A stretch of 42,385 nucleotides of DNA from Synechococcales cyanobacterium bin31.maxbin.ball.101 (GCA_013298165.1 JAAFJU010000028.1:1-42385), one strand, 5' to 3'; positions 24,757 to 35,930 are shown, counted from the stretch's first letter. Translations and numbers: made by a program. Notes: generated from the sequence alone by a model not told the origin.

Positions 24757-24873
24757 TTGGTTTGGGAATCAGTACTGTGAAACGTGCGGGGACGAATTGA
24801 TGGGAAACGCACAGAATCGATCGAGGCATCAGCTAAAATATTCTTGATTGGGTCACTAGCGTTGGTTCGTTTT

Positions 24874-25383
24874 ATGGATCGGATTTTGGAGATAGCGTGG
24901 AAGCAACAAGAGAAGCCGTTTCATGCAGAAACGATTGTTTCAGACGATTTAATTTCAATCTCCACACTGCGTCAGATTCTGATATCGATTGTTGGGCATT
25001 GTGAATTATATTATCCATCCGATTACTGCGCCCTTTACAAATTTGACGACTGGCATGAGCATGATGGCTATCTAACGGATAGTGATCTAATAACTTTTCA
25101 TGATTTACGTTCAGTTTTAGAGTCTGATGAGTCGCTGTACCAGTCGCGACACCAAGATTGTGACGTTTACCGCGCTTTCTATCCAGACTCGCTAGATTTT
25201 CTTTGTCGTTACGATATTCTTGATGAGAATGAAGATGAGGAATATCCTGGAATTTGGGGCAGTTTTTCATTTTCAGGTTATGGTTTTGACCTGAGAGAAA
25301 TAACAAAGCGATTGCGTGATTACAGCAACGTGACATTTAGCCAGCAAAACTCGAAGGAATATTTCGATAAAACCTACGGTTGA
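24874..25383 (+). CDS. Hypothetical acidic protein
   Basis: A 169-residue acidic protein that I do not recognise, rich in Asp/Glu, Tyr and Phe (DEDEEYPGIWGSFSFSGYGFDL). There is no signal peptide or membrane segment. ATG 24874 starts at MDRILEIAWKQQEKPF; an upstream ATG would add 30 unlikely residues. It lies alone after a gene-end repeat in the accessory patch. Acidic small proteins in such places are sometimes immunity or antitoxin proteins, but nothing here proves that. Confidence 0.55.
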   Translation: MDRILEIAWKQQEKPFHAETIVSDDLISISTLRQILISIVGHCELYYPSDYCALYKFDDWHEHDGYLTDSDLITFHDLRSVLESDESLYQSRHQDCDVYRAFYPDSLDFLCRYDILDENEDEEYPGIWGSFSFSGYGFDLREITKRLRDYSNVTFSQQNSKEYFDKTYG

Positions 25384-25469
25384 TAGCAGTCGATTGAACA
25401 ACGGATTTCCGTATCCGCGATTGAATCATCAGTACCGCTTAATCAAATGGCGATCGGCCCTCAATTCCC

Positions 25470-26297
25470 CTACGGCAACCAAGGATACTGCGTAAAATCA
25501 GGCATCCGCTTCTCCAAAAACGCCCGCTTCCCTTCCGCCCCTTCCTCCGTCATGTAATACAACATCGTCGCATTCCCCGCCAGTTCCTGAATCCCCGCCT
25601 GCCCATCACAATCCGCATTAAACGCCGACTTCAAACAGCGAATCGCGATCGGACTCTTCTCCAAAATCTCCCGCGCCCACTGAATCCCCTCAAGCTCCAA
25701 CTGTTCGATCGGCACCACAGTATTCACCAACCCCATCTCCAGCGCCGCCGCCGCATCATACTGCCGACACAAATACCAAATCTCCCGCGCCTTCTTCTGC
25801 CCCACCACCCGCGCCATATAGCTCGCCCCAAACCCCCCATCAAAACTTCCCACCTTCGGACCCGTCTGCCCAAACACCGCATTCTCCGCCGCGATCGTCA
25901 AATCACACAGCAAATGCAACACATGGCCACCGCCGATCGCATACCCTGCAACTAACGCAATTACCACTTTAGGCATCGATCGAATCAACCGCTGCAAATC
26001 CAACACATTCAAACGCGGCATACCCGAATCATCAATATACCCACCATCCCCGCGCACCGACTGATCACCCCCCGCACAAAACGCATACTTCCCATCCGTA
26101 TGCGGACCCGCCCCCATAAACAGCACCACCCCAATCCGCACATCCTCCCGCGCATTAGAAAACGCCTCATACAATTCCATCACCGTCTTAGGCCGAAACG
26201 CATTGCGCTTATGAGGACGATTAATCACAATCTTCGCAATCCCCTCCGCCTTAAAATATTGAATATCCTCATACTCCTTAACCACTTGCCAATCCAT
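25470..26297 (-). CDS. menB: 1,4-dihydroxy-2-naphthoyl-CoA synthase
   Basis: A 275-residue MenB of the crotonase superfamily, forming the naphthoate ring in phylloquinone synthesis for photosystem I. Visible are [15 protein letters not shown], the GAG and [10 protein letters not shown] (oxyanion-hole) segment, [31 protein letters not shown] and the end FTQYPWLP, all characteristic of MenB. ATG 26297 has GGAAGGG about eight bases upstream; a longer frame to 26381 is only read through a repeat element. It stands alone at the right edge of the accessory patch. Confidence 0.95.
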   Translation of the reverse strand: MDWQVVKEYEDIQYFKAEGIAKIVINRPHKRNAFRPKTVMELYEAFSNAREDVRIGVVLFMGAGPHTDGKYAFCAGGDQSVRGDGGYIDDSGMPRLNVLDLQRLIRSMPKVVIALVAGYAIGGGHVLHLLCDLTIAAENAVFGQTGPKVGSFDGGFGASYMARVVGQKKAREIWYLCRQYDAAAALEMGLVNTVVPIEQLELEGIQWAREILEKSPIAIRCLKSAFNADCDGQAGIQELAGNATMLYYMTEEGAEGKRAFLEKRMPDFTQYPWLP

Positions 26298-26339
26298 CAC
26301 AATCACCCTTCCAAAAATCCTAGAACATAGACACAATTC

Positions 26340-26376
26340 ACGTGGGGTGAGCGGAGTCGAACCCCGAACCTCACGA
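26340..26376. repeat. TCCGCTCA-type repeat (copy 4, half element)
   Basis: GTGGGGTGAGCGGAGTCGAACCCC is one arm of the repeat family. It precedes menB and is the reason for the spurious [10 protein letters not shown]-terminal extension in that reading frame. Confidence 0.7.
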
Positions 26377-26427
26377 ATCATTTAATTAGACGAATCTATT
26401 TAACTTGCTTTACGATCGTAGCTTGTT

Positions 26428-26898
26428 TTAAGACGGTAATTTGTAAGTGTAATGCCATGTTTTCCGATCGCGAATTCGGTTTAACTTCCCTTGTAAAAAC
26501 AAACCGATCGCCGTCCGCGTCCGCACATGATCCAGCATCAAAACAGCACCCTTCGGAGCCACGATGCCATCATAATCGCCGTTATAGCGCTGCACTCGGC
26601 TACAGTAGACCCCAATCTCATCAACAGTCAATAACGCAGGCGACCATTGCTCGATCGACTTCGGCAAAACAAACACCCCAAAGACCTGATGTTGTCCCGC
26701 CTTCGGATTCACATACACGCGCTCCGCCGTCACAGTGTATTGCTGACCCGGTGACGTAAGAAACGCCTCCGCATCACAATTGGAATCGCTATGTTGGGTA
26801 AACGGCAACGCCCAGACCAATACGACAGCGATCGTTATAAAAAATTCTAAAACCGTTTGCATAGCATCCCGAAACGGGAATCGCCTCAACCAACGCAT
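26428..26898 (-). CDS. Hypothetical membrane-anchored protein
   Basis: A 156-residue protein with an N-terminal positively charged stretch (MRWLRRFPFRD) and a transmembrane helix at about 15-35 (VLEFFITIAVVLVWALPF). A soluble region with two cysteines follows, probably facing the periplasm. No family recognised. ATG 26898 is the first good start. It lies between menB and eno on the same strand. Confidence 0.65.
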   Translation of the reverse strand: MRWLRRFPFRDAMQTVLEFFITIAVVLVWALPFTQHSDSNCDAEAFLTSPGQQYTVTAERVYVNPKAGQHQVFGVFVLPKSIEQWSPALLTVDEIGVYCSRVQRYNGDYDGIVAPKGAVLMLDHVRTRTAIGLFLQGKLNRIRDRKTWHYTYKLPS

Positions 26899-26940
26899 GA
26901 TCTTTAATCGCAATCACTCAAACAATAATGAGGGCTGACG

Positions 26941-26986
26941 AACCGCCCCCTAAATCCGGTCCCCCCAGAATTGGGGGTTAGGGGGC
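26941..26986. repeat. CCCCCAGAATTGGGGG repeat (copy 4)
   Basis: Contains CCCCCTAAATCC, CCCCCCAGAATTGGGGG and TTAGGGGGC. It lies just after the enolase gene, 15-60 bases beyond its stop codon on the minus strand, and probably helps end transcription. Confidence 0.85.
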
Positions 26987-27005
26987 CACGCTCGCCAGAC
27001 GCTAC

Positions 27006-28447
<1,442 letters not shown>

Positions 28448-28843
28448 ATGCGATTACTGCATACGATGTTGCGAGTTAAGAATCTCGACCAGTCCATTTC
28501 CTTTTACTGCGATCGGCTCGGAATGTCTCTCCTCCGAAAGAAAGATTATCCCGGTGGCGAATTCACCTTGGCCTTCGTGGGATACGGCAACGAAGCGGAC
28601 ACAGCGGTGTTGGAGTTGACCTATAACTGGGGCAAGGACAACTATGTGTTAGGAGATGCCTACGGTCATATTGCGATCGGGGTTGATGACATCTACGCCA
28701 CCTGCGACGGGATCAAGGCCCAAGGCGGAAACGTGACGCGGGAACCCGGACCCATGAAGCATGGCACGACGGTGATTGCGTTCGTTGAAGATCCCGACGG
28801 CTACAAAGTCGAGTTGATTCAGACGAAAAAACTGGACGATTGA
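28448..28843 (+). CDS. gloA: Lactoylglutathione lyase (glyoxalase I)
   Basis: A 131-residue glyoxalase I, which isomerises the hemithioacetal of methylglyoxal and glutathione to lactoylglutathione. Signatures are [23 protein letters not shown] with the metal-binding histidine, the glutamate in [17 protein letters not shown] and [13 protein letters not shown]. Length is usual. ATG 28448 has AAGG about nine bases upstream. Confidence 0.95.
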   Translation: MRLLHTMLRVKNLDQSISFYCDRLGMSLLRKKDYPGGEFTLAFVGYGNEADTAVLELTYNWGKDNYVLGDAYGHIAIGVDDIYATCDGIKAQGGNVTREPGPMKHGTTVIAFVEDPDGYKVELIQTKKLDD

Positions 28844-28862
28844 TCGGTTTCCCAGGAAATAA

Positions 28863-28943
28863 GGCCCCCTAACCCCCAATTCTGGGGGAACTGGAGCGAA
28901 GAATTTCTCTTAAAGTCCCCCAGAATTGGGGGATTTAGGGGGC
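28863..28943. repeat. CCCCCAGAATTGGGGG repeat (copy 5)
   Basis: Inverted pair: CCCCCTAACCCCCAATTC with TGGGGG, and CCCCCAGAATTGGGGG followed by ATTTAGGGGGC. It lies 20 bp after the gloA stop. Confidence 0.85.
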
Positions 28944-28984
28944 CGTCCGCCAGAGATTTACTAAACCCCACCCCCAATTCCCCC

Positions 28985-29575
28985 GTGTCCAATCCCTACA
29001 TTCCCGAACAAGGCAACCTCTTCACCGCCAAAGACCTTGCGGGCAGCTACACCACGCACCAAGCCCCCTCGCACAAGACCCTAGACCAAGACCCGATCGC
29101 CCTGACCCAATGGAAACAGCGCATCCACACCTACCAACAGTCACTCGAAGACCTCACCCCAGCCCAACCCCAACTCTTCGATCTCACTCCTGCTCCAAAC
29201 AATCTCCCCAACCCCTTCCACCTCCCCCGCCAAAACACCCAATTCTGGCGCTGGAAAGCCACTGACGCTGGAGTCTCAGCCCTCTATTTCGTCATCGACT
29301 ACGAAGCCAACCTCCTCCTCTACGTCGGCGAAACTGTTCACTCAGACTCCCGATGGAAAGGCACCCACGACTGCAAACGCTATCTCCTCCACTACCAACA
29401 AGCCCACTACAACCTCGACCTCCCAACTCAACTGGGAATCGCCTTCTGGAAAGACGCACCCCCTCAAACCCGCGATCGACAACGCCTCGAATCCGAACTG
29501 ATCTACCGCTGGCGATCGCCCTTCAACAAAGAAAATTGGACCTTCTGGGCCACCCCCTTCGTCCAAGCCGAATAG
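28985..29575 (+). CDS. GIY-YIG nuclease family protein
   Basis: A 196-residue protein. Its N-terminal half (1-90) is proline- and glutamine-rich and unknown. The C-terminal half resembles a GIY-YIG nuclease fold: LYF at 100-102 and LLYVGET at 111-117 replace GIY and YIG, with R123 and the glutamate in RLESELIYRWRSPFNKENW as the other active-site positions. Whether it cuts DNA is untested. The start is GTG 28985; no strong ribosome binding site is seen, and the C-rich repeat ends 42 bases upstream. Confidence 0.75.
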   Translation: MSNPYIPEQGNLFTAKDLAGSYTTHQAPSHKTLDQDPIALTQWKQRIHTYQQSLEDLTPAQPQLFDLTPAPNNLPNPFHLPRQNTQFWRWKATDAGVSALYFVIDYEANLLLYVGETVHSDSRWKGTHDCKRYLLHYQQAHYNLDLPTQLGIAFWKDAPPQTRDRQRLESELIYRWRSPFNKENWTFWATPFVQAE

Positions 29576-29598
29576 CCCAAAACTTACGCCCAAAACAA

Positions 29599-29632
29599 AA
29601 AAGCGATCGAAGTAAAAACTCCGATCGCTTTT
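29599..29632. terminator. Intrinsic terminator after the GIY-YIG gene
   Basis: AAAAGCGATCG (29599-29609) pairs with CGATCGCTTTT (29622-29632), with the T-run in the right arm 25 bases after the stop. The stem contains the HIP1-like GCGATCG. Confidence 0.8.
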
Positions 29633-29664
29633 CTAATAAATTCTAAATTCAGAACCTTCAGAAC

Positions 29665-30219
29665 CTACGGACAAGCTGTCACATTTTTACCGCCATTCGT
29701 AAAGCCTTCCGAAACCCAACCTTCAGCGGGCTTGACAATCTTAATCCAAGTCCGGCCATCGTCCGTGTTCTTAGACTCAGCAGGCATGACAAGCGTAATT
29801 TTTTCGTTAGGTCCGACGCCACCGACGGCCTCTGCCGTAGCCATTGGCTCCTTACGAATTGCCAGTCCTTTCACCTGAGTGACCAGACGGCAAGCAGAAG
29901 GGTTAGGACTAGGGTTGGGCTTCGGCTTAGCACCGTCGCACATTTTCAAGTTCATCGCCTGCACAAATCCCTTCGTCGGCGTACTCACTGCCGCCATGCC
30001 ATCCTTAGGCGCAGCTTCAGCGATCGTCACTTTGTCATTTGTTTTCAAAGAGGTCAGCAAAACGCTAGTGCTAGAACGTTCTTTATAGAGTCCTGTAGAC
30101 TGCTTTGCAGCGCGACATTCACCCATGAGTCCATCTGCCGCCATCGCCGCAGGTGCTGATGCAATCGCCGTTGCGATCGTCACCAATGCACATCCCAAAC
30201 CATAATACTTTGTCATCAT
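29665..30219 (-). CDS. Secreted SH3-like (SH3b) domain protein
   Basis: A 184-residue exported protein. The signal peptide (MMTKYYGLGCALVTIATAIASAPAAMA) ends in an A-x-A site near residue 28. Two SH3b-like domains follow (about 35-95 and 110-175; GLYKERSSTS.VLTSL and GLAIRKEPMATAEAVG), joined by a proline/lysine linker (KPKPNPSPNPS). Such domains often bind cell wall. ATG 30219 has GAAGG about ten bases upstream. There is no catalytic domain. Confidence 0.85.
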   Translation of the reverse strand: MMTKYYGLGCALVTIATAIASAPAAMAADGLMGECRAAKQSTGLYKERSSTSVLLTSLKTNDKVTIAEAAPKDGMAAVSTPTKGFVQAMNLKMCDGAKPKPNPSPNPSACRLVTQVKGLAIRKEPMATAEAVGGVGPNEKITLVMPAESKNTDDGRTWIKIVKPAEGWVSEGFTNGGKNVTACP

Positions 30220-30338
30220 GATGTTAAAAACCTTCACATACATCAAGAATTACATAGTGAAAATTATGCCACGGAATACTCATGTCGTCGCATCGCGCAA
30301 CAAAACGCAGATATTATCCTTCGATTAAGACCCGCTTC

Positions 30339-30944
30339 CTACTCAGTTTGTGGCTGGAATTCGATCACATTCCGTTTGATCTTGACATCATATTTCCCAA
30401 AGAAATCATGACCCAAAAGACCAATATCTGAGTTATTTGCGACAGTCACAACAAGTTGACGCGCCGTGAGTCCCCCTGTGGAAACGGTCCCAACCGTGGC
30501 CATGGGAAAACGAACTCTGGAGCCATCGGCAATGATCATGTTCCGTACACCCGTCGGCTTCAAGCCCAACCGATCGGACATGCGCTTCGTGATCAGGGTG
30601 CTACTTGCGCCTGTATCCAAGATCATCTCAAAGGTTTTGCCATTGAAGGACACGTCGATCACTGGAGTGGAGGCTAGACGGCGCTTAATGGGAACACGGT
30701 AGATTCCATTTTTGGCTGGGCCAGACGATTGTCCAGCGGCAGGTGTCGTGCTGGTGGGTTCGGGTGGGACTTCTCCGCAAAGGGTTCCCAATGCAACTTT
30801 TTTCCCTGAGGCTGTCACCATATAGCAGGACTGCGCGATCGATTGAGGCGCAATTAAAACTAAAGAAGACACCGACATAACCGTTGAAAGACCGATCGCA
30901 TTCAGGATTGCGATCGAGTTGCCCAGACTCCAAAATCTACCCAT
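30339..30944 (-). CDS. Retropepsin-like (clan AA) aspartic protease
   Basis: A 201-residue exported aspartic protease. A signal peptide or anchor (LNAIGLSTVMSVSSLVLIAPQSIAQ) is followed by a cysteine-containing linker. The retropepsin domain has MILDTGASSTLITKRM (active-site Asp), then VRNMIIADGSRVRF and IGLLGHDFFGKYDV. It would be active as a dimer. It stands just left of the CHAT protease on the same strand. ATG 30944 gives the best signal peptide, with GGAG upstream. Confidence 0.88.
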   Translation of the reverse strand: MGRFWSLGNSIAILNAIGLSTVMSVSSLVLIAPQSIAQSCYMVTASGKKVALGTLCGEVPPEPTSTTPAAGQSSGPAKNGIYRVPIKRRLASTPVIDVSFNGKTFEMILDTGASSTLITKRMSDRLGLKPTGVRNMIIADGSRVRFPMATVGTVSTGGLTARQLVVTVANNSDIGLLGHDFFGKYDVKIKRNVIEFQPQTE

Positions 30945-31074
30945 TTCTAAGATTCTCCGCAAATAGATGAATTGCGATACAACAAACTTATCTTGCCCAC
31001 TCATTCAAGATTATCACGAATTATTTGTTGATGCTTGCTTTCAGGGGCAAATAGCCCATTCATCGATCATGGGT

Positions 31075-33879
31075 CTATAGCCAGTTCCCGACGATGACGT
31101 AGGGTGCCCATTTGGGAAGGTCTGCTCCGTTTTTTTTGAGTTTGAGTTGGGCATTGCGGAGGGCATTGGCTTTGCTGATGTTGTCTTTGAGGATGCCTTG
31201 ATAAAAATCGTTGATGACTTCGGCGGTGACGGTGGCATTGATGCTCCACAGTGAAGCCAAGGTGCTCCTCGCGCCCGATCGGATGGCGATGCCTGCGAGT
31301 CCTAGGGCCGCACGATCGTCCCCAGAAACGGTTTGACAAGCGCTGAGGATGAGGAGTTCGATCGCTTCCGATCGATTACGGGTGCGTTGACGCAGGACTT
31401 CGCTAAATTGATCGGTTGTAACATTGCGATCGCCCATGACGATAAAGGTATTTTCCTGTTGAGAACTAAAGCTGGCGTGGGTGGAGAGGTGAACGATATT
31501 GAACGGATTACGAGCAACGAGGTCTCGGAAATTGTCGAGCGTGGGCGGTTGGTAGCGATCGGCGTTGGTGTCGATCAGGACTTTTTGAGGGGGAAGGATT
31601 TCGGTGAGTTGTTGCAGTTCGGTTTCGCTGTCGGGGAGGGCTTGGAGGTTATTGGAGAATTGGGTTTGGCCGGAGAAGAGAATGCTGGGTTTTTGAATGG
31701 TTTGAGGTTCAAAGAGTTTTAGGCCAGGGCTGATGGCAATGGCATAGCGATCGATTAGATATTGTTGACGTCCGGCATCATAGAGCGCGGCCATGGGGAT
31801 TTCCCGCAGGCTACCGTCTAGGACCATGACGAGGGTTGTGTTTTCCGGGAGGCTATCGATCAGGGGTGCTTGCGTCTGAGTGTCCTTGGCATTGAAGATC
31901 CATTGGTGAATTTGAGCAGACTTTGTATTGACATCATTCGTCCAGTTTTTCTGTAGATCGACTTTGAGTTCACGGACGATTTTGTTGATTTCGCTGCGTT
32001 GGACGGAGGATTGATAATGCCGCAGTCCGGTTTGGTTGGGGAGTTTGGTGATGATTTCTAGGCGATCGTTTTGTAAAATGGTGTAGATCAGTGCGATCGA
32101 ATTTGCATTGCCTTTCGCATCAAGACTAGACAGCTTCTGAGTGATGAATTGATCGAGTTCCACTTTGGTCTCAATGCAGGGTTCGCGGAAATAGTTATGA
32201 ATTTCGGCAATTTTGAGCGATTCAACCCGTTCGAGAATGGTTTTGAGGTCGGGGTTGGGTTGGAGGAGTTGGAGTTCGATGTTGTCGCGATAAATGGGTT
32301 CGACGCTATCGCGGTAGTTGTATTGCAGATCAGTTGAGAGCGAGACGAGTTCTCCGCGCACTAGTTCAATGCGTTTGATCGCAGTCTCAGAAAGACCTAG
32401 GGCATCACGGCTCGCTTGTTGGGTTTGGGTAGAATTGGCAGATTGATTTGCAGATTGCTTGAGTTGATTACGAACCTGCTGGAGTTTGATACGAGCGGCA
32501 CGTCCGTAGAGGAGTCCTGAGATTTCGGGAGAATTTAAGGTGTCGGCACTCAGCAGCGCTTGTTCATTGATCAATGAGGCCGCAACTTCGCTTTGTCCTG
32601 CGTCTTCATAGAGACTGGAGAGAGCGTTGATCGCCTGAACTTCATTGCGTTTTAGGCGAGATTTGATTGACTCTTCGGGTTGATTGAGTTGGGCTTTTCG
32701 GAGACGATCGATCGTTTGAATCAGAAGATTAGCCGCATCTGAATTAGCGTTGCTGTAAAGGGTTTGGATTTGGGTTTGAAGGGCGATCGGAAATAAGCTT
32801 TGGTAGGTCGGTTTATTGGAAGAGGGCTGTTGGGTTTGTTTTAAAGTTGCACGATAGAAGCGATCTTGAAGGGCCTGTCGATCGGTCTCATGTTGGTGAA
32901 TGCCTTCGGCGATCGGTTTGAGTCTTCTGAGGGTGGTGGCGTGATAGATATTCAGGGCAAGAGACTCGGCGCTAGACGTAGAGGATTGAGTCCGTTGTAA
33001 GTCGGTGGGAAGGGTCTGTAGAAGATTGACTAGATCTTGGGTCCAATCAATCATGGTTTTCTCAAGTTTTTTGACTTCTGCTTCTGCGGGGTTGGGTTGA
33101 ATTTTGGGCAATGGACGCCCTTGTCTAAGAAGATCTTTAATGTCTTGAGCTTGGTTGATTTGATCATCGACGATCGCATTGTTCTGCGTGGAAACCAGGG
33201 TGTAGAGTTTAGGTAAGTAATCGATTAAGAGTCGAGCTTGGTAGAGTTTAGGCTGGAGTTGTTCGATTTGAGCGTCGGCATTTTCGAGCGACGGCTTTGC
33301 AGGAGATGGCGAAAGGGATTGAATGCCTGGAGTCCGCTCACTGTCTCGAAACTCCTGAAGGGTTGCGGTGATTTGCGCTTGGAGATCTAGAGCTTTTTGA
33401 AGATTCATTTGGAGTGATGAATCGGTTTCAGTAGGAGTGCGGTCCAGCCGATTGAGTTCCCGGGTTTTGAGTTGAGCTAGGCTGTAATGGGCGTCTCTAA
33501 TCAGTTTTGGATCATTTAATTTTTTACCTAATTCTAAGCTCTCTTTTAACAGTGATTCAATCGCTTGAATCCGTTCCACCCTGGTCCCAGATTGGATCAC
33601 GGCTTTGCTATCAACCCGATCGTAGGCAATAAAAGCTAGGCGACGGAGGACTTCTGCTTTTTCCGGTGAGTCGGGAAGGGTATTGCGGCAGGTGGTGAGA
33701 ATTTCAAAGGAGCGATTATTGTTTTTATCTTGAAATTTATTGAGTTCCGTCAGATTACAAGTGGGTTGGGAAATAGCGGTGGGAATGAAGGGGAGGGTGA
33801 TGCAGAGGACGATCGTGATTAGGGAGAGGAGGAGAAACCGATCGGCTTTTGGAATGCGTTGGAAGAGTTTGGAGAACAT
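31075..33879 (-). CDS. CHAT-domain caspase-like protease
   Basis: A 934-residue exported protein. The N-terminus (ADRFLLLSLITIVLCITLPFIP) is a signal anchor. A long helical region follows, up to about residue 600, with TPR-like and coiled stretches. The C-terminal CHAT domain carries the histidine in NIVHLSTHASFSS and the cysteine in LLILSACQTVSGDDRA, the caspase-type pair. ATG 33879 is chosen over the longer frame from 33942, which only adds repeat-derived residues. It lies between the aspartic protease and the TPS genes, a combination common in cyanobacteria; a role in processing the secreted TpsA is a reasonable guess. Confidence 0.9.
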   Translation of the reverse strand: MFSKLFQRIPKADRFLLLSLITIVLCITLPFIPTAISQPTCNLTELNKFQDKNNNRSFEILTTCRNTLPDSPEKAEVLRRLAFIAYDRVDSKAVIQSGTRVERIQAIESLLKESLELGKKLNDPKLIRDAHYSLAQLKTRELNRLDRTPTETDSSLQMNLQKALDLQAQITATLQEFRDSERTPGIQSLSPSPAKPSLENADAQIEQLQPKLYQARLLIDYLPKLYTLVSTQNNAIVDDQINQAQDIKDLLRQGRPLPKIQPNPAEAEVKKLEKTMIDWTQDLVNLLQTLPTDLQRTQSSTSSAESLALNIYHATTLRRLKPIAEGIHQHETDRQALQDRFYRATLKQTQQPSSNKPTYQSLFPIALQTQIQTLYSNANSDAANLLIQTIDRLRKAQLNQPEESIKSRLKRNEVQAINALSSLYEDAGQSEVAASLINEQALLSADTLNSPEISGLLYGRAARIKLQQVRNQLKQSANQSANSTQTQQASRDALGLSETAIKRIELVRGELVSLSTDLQYNYRDSVEPIYRDNIELQLLQPNPDLKTILERVESLKIAEIHNYFREPCIETKVELDQFITQKLSSLDAKGNANSIALIYTILQNDRLEIITKLPNQTGLRHYQSSVQRSEINKIVRELKVDLQKNWTNDVNTKSAQIHQWIFNAKDTQTQAPLIDSLPENTTLVMVLDGSLREIPMAALYDAGRQQYLIDRYAIAISPGLKLFEPQTIQKPSILFSGQTQFSNNLQALPDSETELQQLTEILPPQKVLIDTNADRYQPPTLDNFRDLVARNPFNIVHLSTHASFSSQQENTFIVMGDRNVTTDQFSEVLRQRTRNRSEAIELLILSACQTVSGDDRAALGLAGIAIRSGARSTLASLWSINATVTAEVINDFYQGILKDNISKANALRNAQLKLKKNGADLPKWAPYVIVGNWL

Positions 33880-33924
33880 GGTGATTGTTTGGATGAAGAT
33901 GGTTGGTAGATTGTGGGACTGCCG

Positions 33925-34165
33925 GGGTTCGGCTCCGCTCACCCCTCGATGGTTGGGAGGGTGAAGAGCCGGGGTTCGGCTCCGCTCACCCCTCGATCGT
34001 CGTGGACTGAGCGGAGTCGAAGTCCGAACCCCTCGATGGTTGGGAGGGTGAAGAGCCGGGGTTCGGCTCCGCTCACCCCTCGATCGTCGTGTAATAGTGA
34101 AGAGCCAAATTTTGACTCCGCTCAGCCTTGATTACCGTGGGCTGAGCGGAGCCGAAGCCCGAACT
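33925..34165. repeat. Cluster of TCCGCTCA-type palindromic repeats
   Basis: Several units of the TTCGGCTCCGCTCACCCC / GGGGTTCG type are packed here, including a 64 bp direct repeat (33941-34004 and 34028-34091, offset 87) and inverted arms GGCTGAGCGGAGCCGAAGCC. It fills the gap between the CHAT and TpsB genes. The strong palindromes suggest a terminator or a mobile palindromic unit that has multiplied. Confidence 0.85.
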
Positions 34166-35930
34166 AAAGCAATTTATAAACAAACGAAAAGTACAATCCA
34201 TTTTCTTGGAGCGATCGATTACCTCCTGGAATCGGTTCTGCTAATTTAATAATCGGCAATCCCCAGTCTAGACGGGCAGAAAAGCGATCGTTGACTTGCA
34301 AACGTAGACCCAAACCCACGGAGGCTAAGCTGCGGAATTCAGCCGGGAGATTGTCCTGGGGCTGACCAATGGTCCAGGCGGAACCAAAGTCGATAAACGG
34401 GGCTGCCTGTAATAAAAAACCATTGGCTGGATTACTGGGATTGGGTTGCGATCGCCAAATGGGAAAGCGGTATTCAGCAGACGCAAAGAATCCGGCATCA
34501 TTCAGTAGTGCATCCTGCCGATACCCCCGCACACTGCTCTGTCCCCCAAGTCCAAACTGTTCACTCGGCAGCAATCCCCGATCGGCCAATTGCAAATCAC
34601 TCCGCAATACCAATTGAGTATCCGGAGCAAAGGTCGTAATCCATTGGGCTTGACCGAGCCAGGAAATAAATCGACTATCGGGACCGCGATCGTTTACGGT
34701 GCCTCCGAGGAAACCCAAGCCTAGATTGAGTTGCGATCGGAGGGCAATCACACTTTTTTCACCGCGCCACAGAGCATCTTGAAACAATCGCAAAGACGTA
34801 ACGCGAGTTTTACCATCGGCTTCAGCACCGATGCTCGGAAACGGCGTCAACCCATTCAGCAAGGTCGCCTCACTCACCCGATAGCCTAAACTCGCCCCAA
34901 TCCCAAACTCACGCATCGGTTTGCGGAGAATAGGTTGACGAACAGAAAGCTCAAGGCTTTGGGAGTTCGCATCAATGTTCAGCACATTAAAGGGCGCTTC
35001 GATAATTCGACTCGACGAAAGCCCTGCATTCAAACTCAGCGTTCCGCCTTTGGGATTGAGCGGTAAGGTGTAATTGAGCGTCGCGAGATTACTGCCATTC
35101 GTATTGCTATAAACAAATCCCAATCCATCCCCCAATCCCAAGAGATTGCCTTGATTAAATTGAAATTGCCTTCGAATACTGCCAACACTGGGCGATCGGT
35201 TATTGTCCAGTAACAATTCAGCACTCATACTAGGCGCTTCTTCTAAGGTCAAGGTCAGCGCACTGGTTCCCGGTTCTGCGCCGGGAGACAAATTGGCTTG
35301 AATGTTTCGTAGGAGGGGATTGAGGGTTAGAAGTTGAATACCTTCGCGCAGTTCTTCGAGATTGAGGGGCGTTTTTACCGTACTCCGAATGCGACTGCGA
35401 ACGTATTCATCACTAATGCGCTGACGTTTTTGCGGTGGAAACTTGATCCGAATTTCTTCGAGACTGCCTTCCACGACTCGAATGCGCACAATGCCTTGAT
35501 TGAGTCCGGGCTGATCATCAGCGGGAATGAAGGCTCCGGTGGTGATGTATTTGCGATCGAGGTAATACTGCGTAACCGCTTCAGCCGCCTGAAGCAATTG
35601 GGCAAAGGTGAGCGATTTATTTTTGAATTCACCAATGCGTTGAACGATCGCCGCTTTCAAGATCTCATTTGAAAATTTGCTATTACCCTGAATGTCAAAA
35701 TCTTGAATGACCGTAGGCAATACCTCGCCACTAGAACCGGGAGACGATTGCGGGGGAAGCCGATCGTTGAGTTCAGGTGCAGTGGGAAGAGCCTTGGGTT
35801 CTGGGAGGGGAACGATGGGGCCTTCTTTTGGGAGGGTTTGAGGTTTTGGGAGGGTTTGGGCGATCGTTTGGATGATAGAAATTTGGGTAAAGAGCAATGT
35901 GAGAAAAGAGATTTGGTAGATGCGTTTCAT
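34164..35930 (-). CDS. Two-partner secretion transporter TpsB (ShlB/FhaC/HecB family)
   Basis: A 588-residue outer-membrane protein of the FhaC/ShlB family, which exports TpsA proteins. After a signal peptide (ISFLTLLFTQISIIQTIAQ) and a proline-rich stretch, POTRA repeats follow (IQDFDIQGNSKFSNEILKAAIV; LNEEL-type NLEELREGIQLL). A C-terminal beta-barrel follows, with the family motif GGQSSVRGYRQDALL and the end FSFVYKLL. ATG 35930 is chosen. It immediately follows tpsA in transcription order. Confidence 0.92.
   Translation of the reverse strand: MKRIYQISFLTLLFTQISIIQTIAQTLPKPQTLPKEGPIVPLPEPKALPTAPELNDRLPPQSSPGSSGEVLPTVIQDFDIQGNSKFSNEILKAAIVQRIGEFKNKSLTFAQLLQAAEAVTQYYLDRKYITTGAFIPADDQPGLNQGIVRIRVVEGSLEEIRIKFPPQKRQRISDEYVRSRIRSTVKTPLNLEELREGIQLLTLNPLLRNIQANLSPGAEPGTSALTLTLEEAPSMSAELLLDNNRSPSVGSIRRQFQFNQGNLLGLGDGLGFVYSNTNGSNLATLNYTLPLNPKGGTLSLNAGLSSSRIIEAPFNVLNIDANSQSLELSVRQPILRKPMREFGIGASLGYRVSEATLLNGLTPFPSIGAEADGKTRVTSLRLFQDALWRGEKSVIALRSQLNLGLGFLGGTVNDRGPDSRFISWLGQAQWITTFAPDTQLVLRSDLQLADRGLLPSEQFGLGGQSSVRGYRQDALLNDAGFFASAEYRFPIWRSQPNPSNPANGFLLQAAPFIDFGSAWTIGQPQDNLPAEFRSLASVGLGLRLQVNDRFSARLDWGLPIIKLAEPIPGGNRSLQENGLYFSFVYKLL

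Noticed and set aside
33925-34165. tRNA-like T-arm sequences (GGTTCGGCTCC)
   Set aside because: Only the T-arm-like motif is present, repeatedly and inside palindromes; no acceptor, D or anticodon arms.
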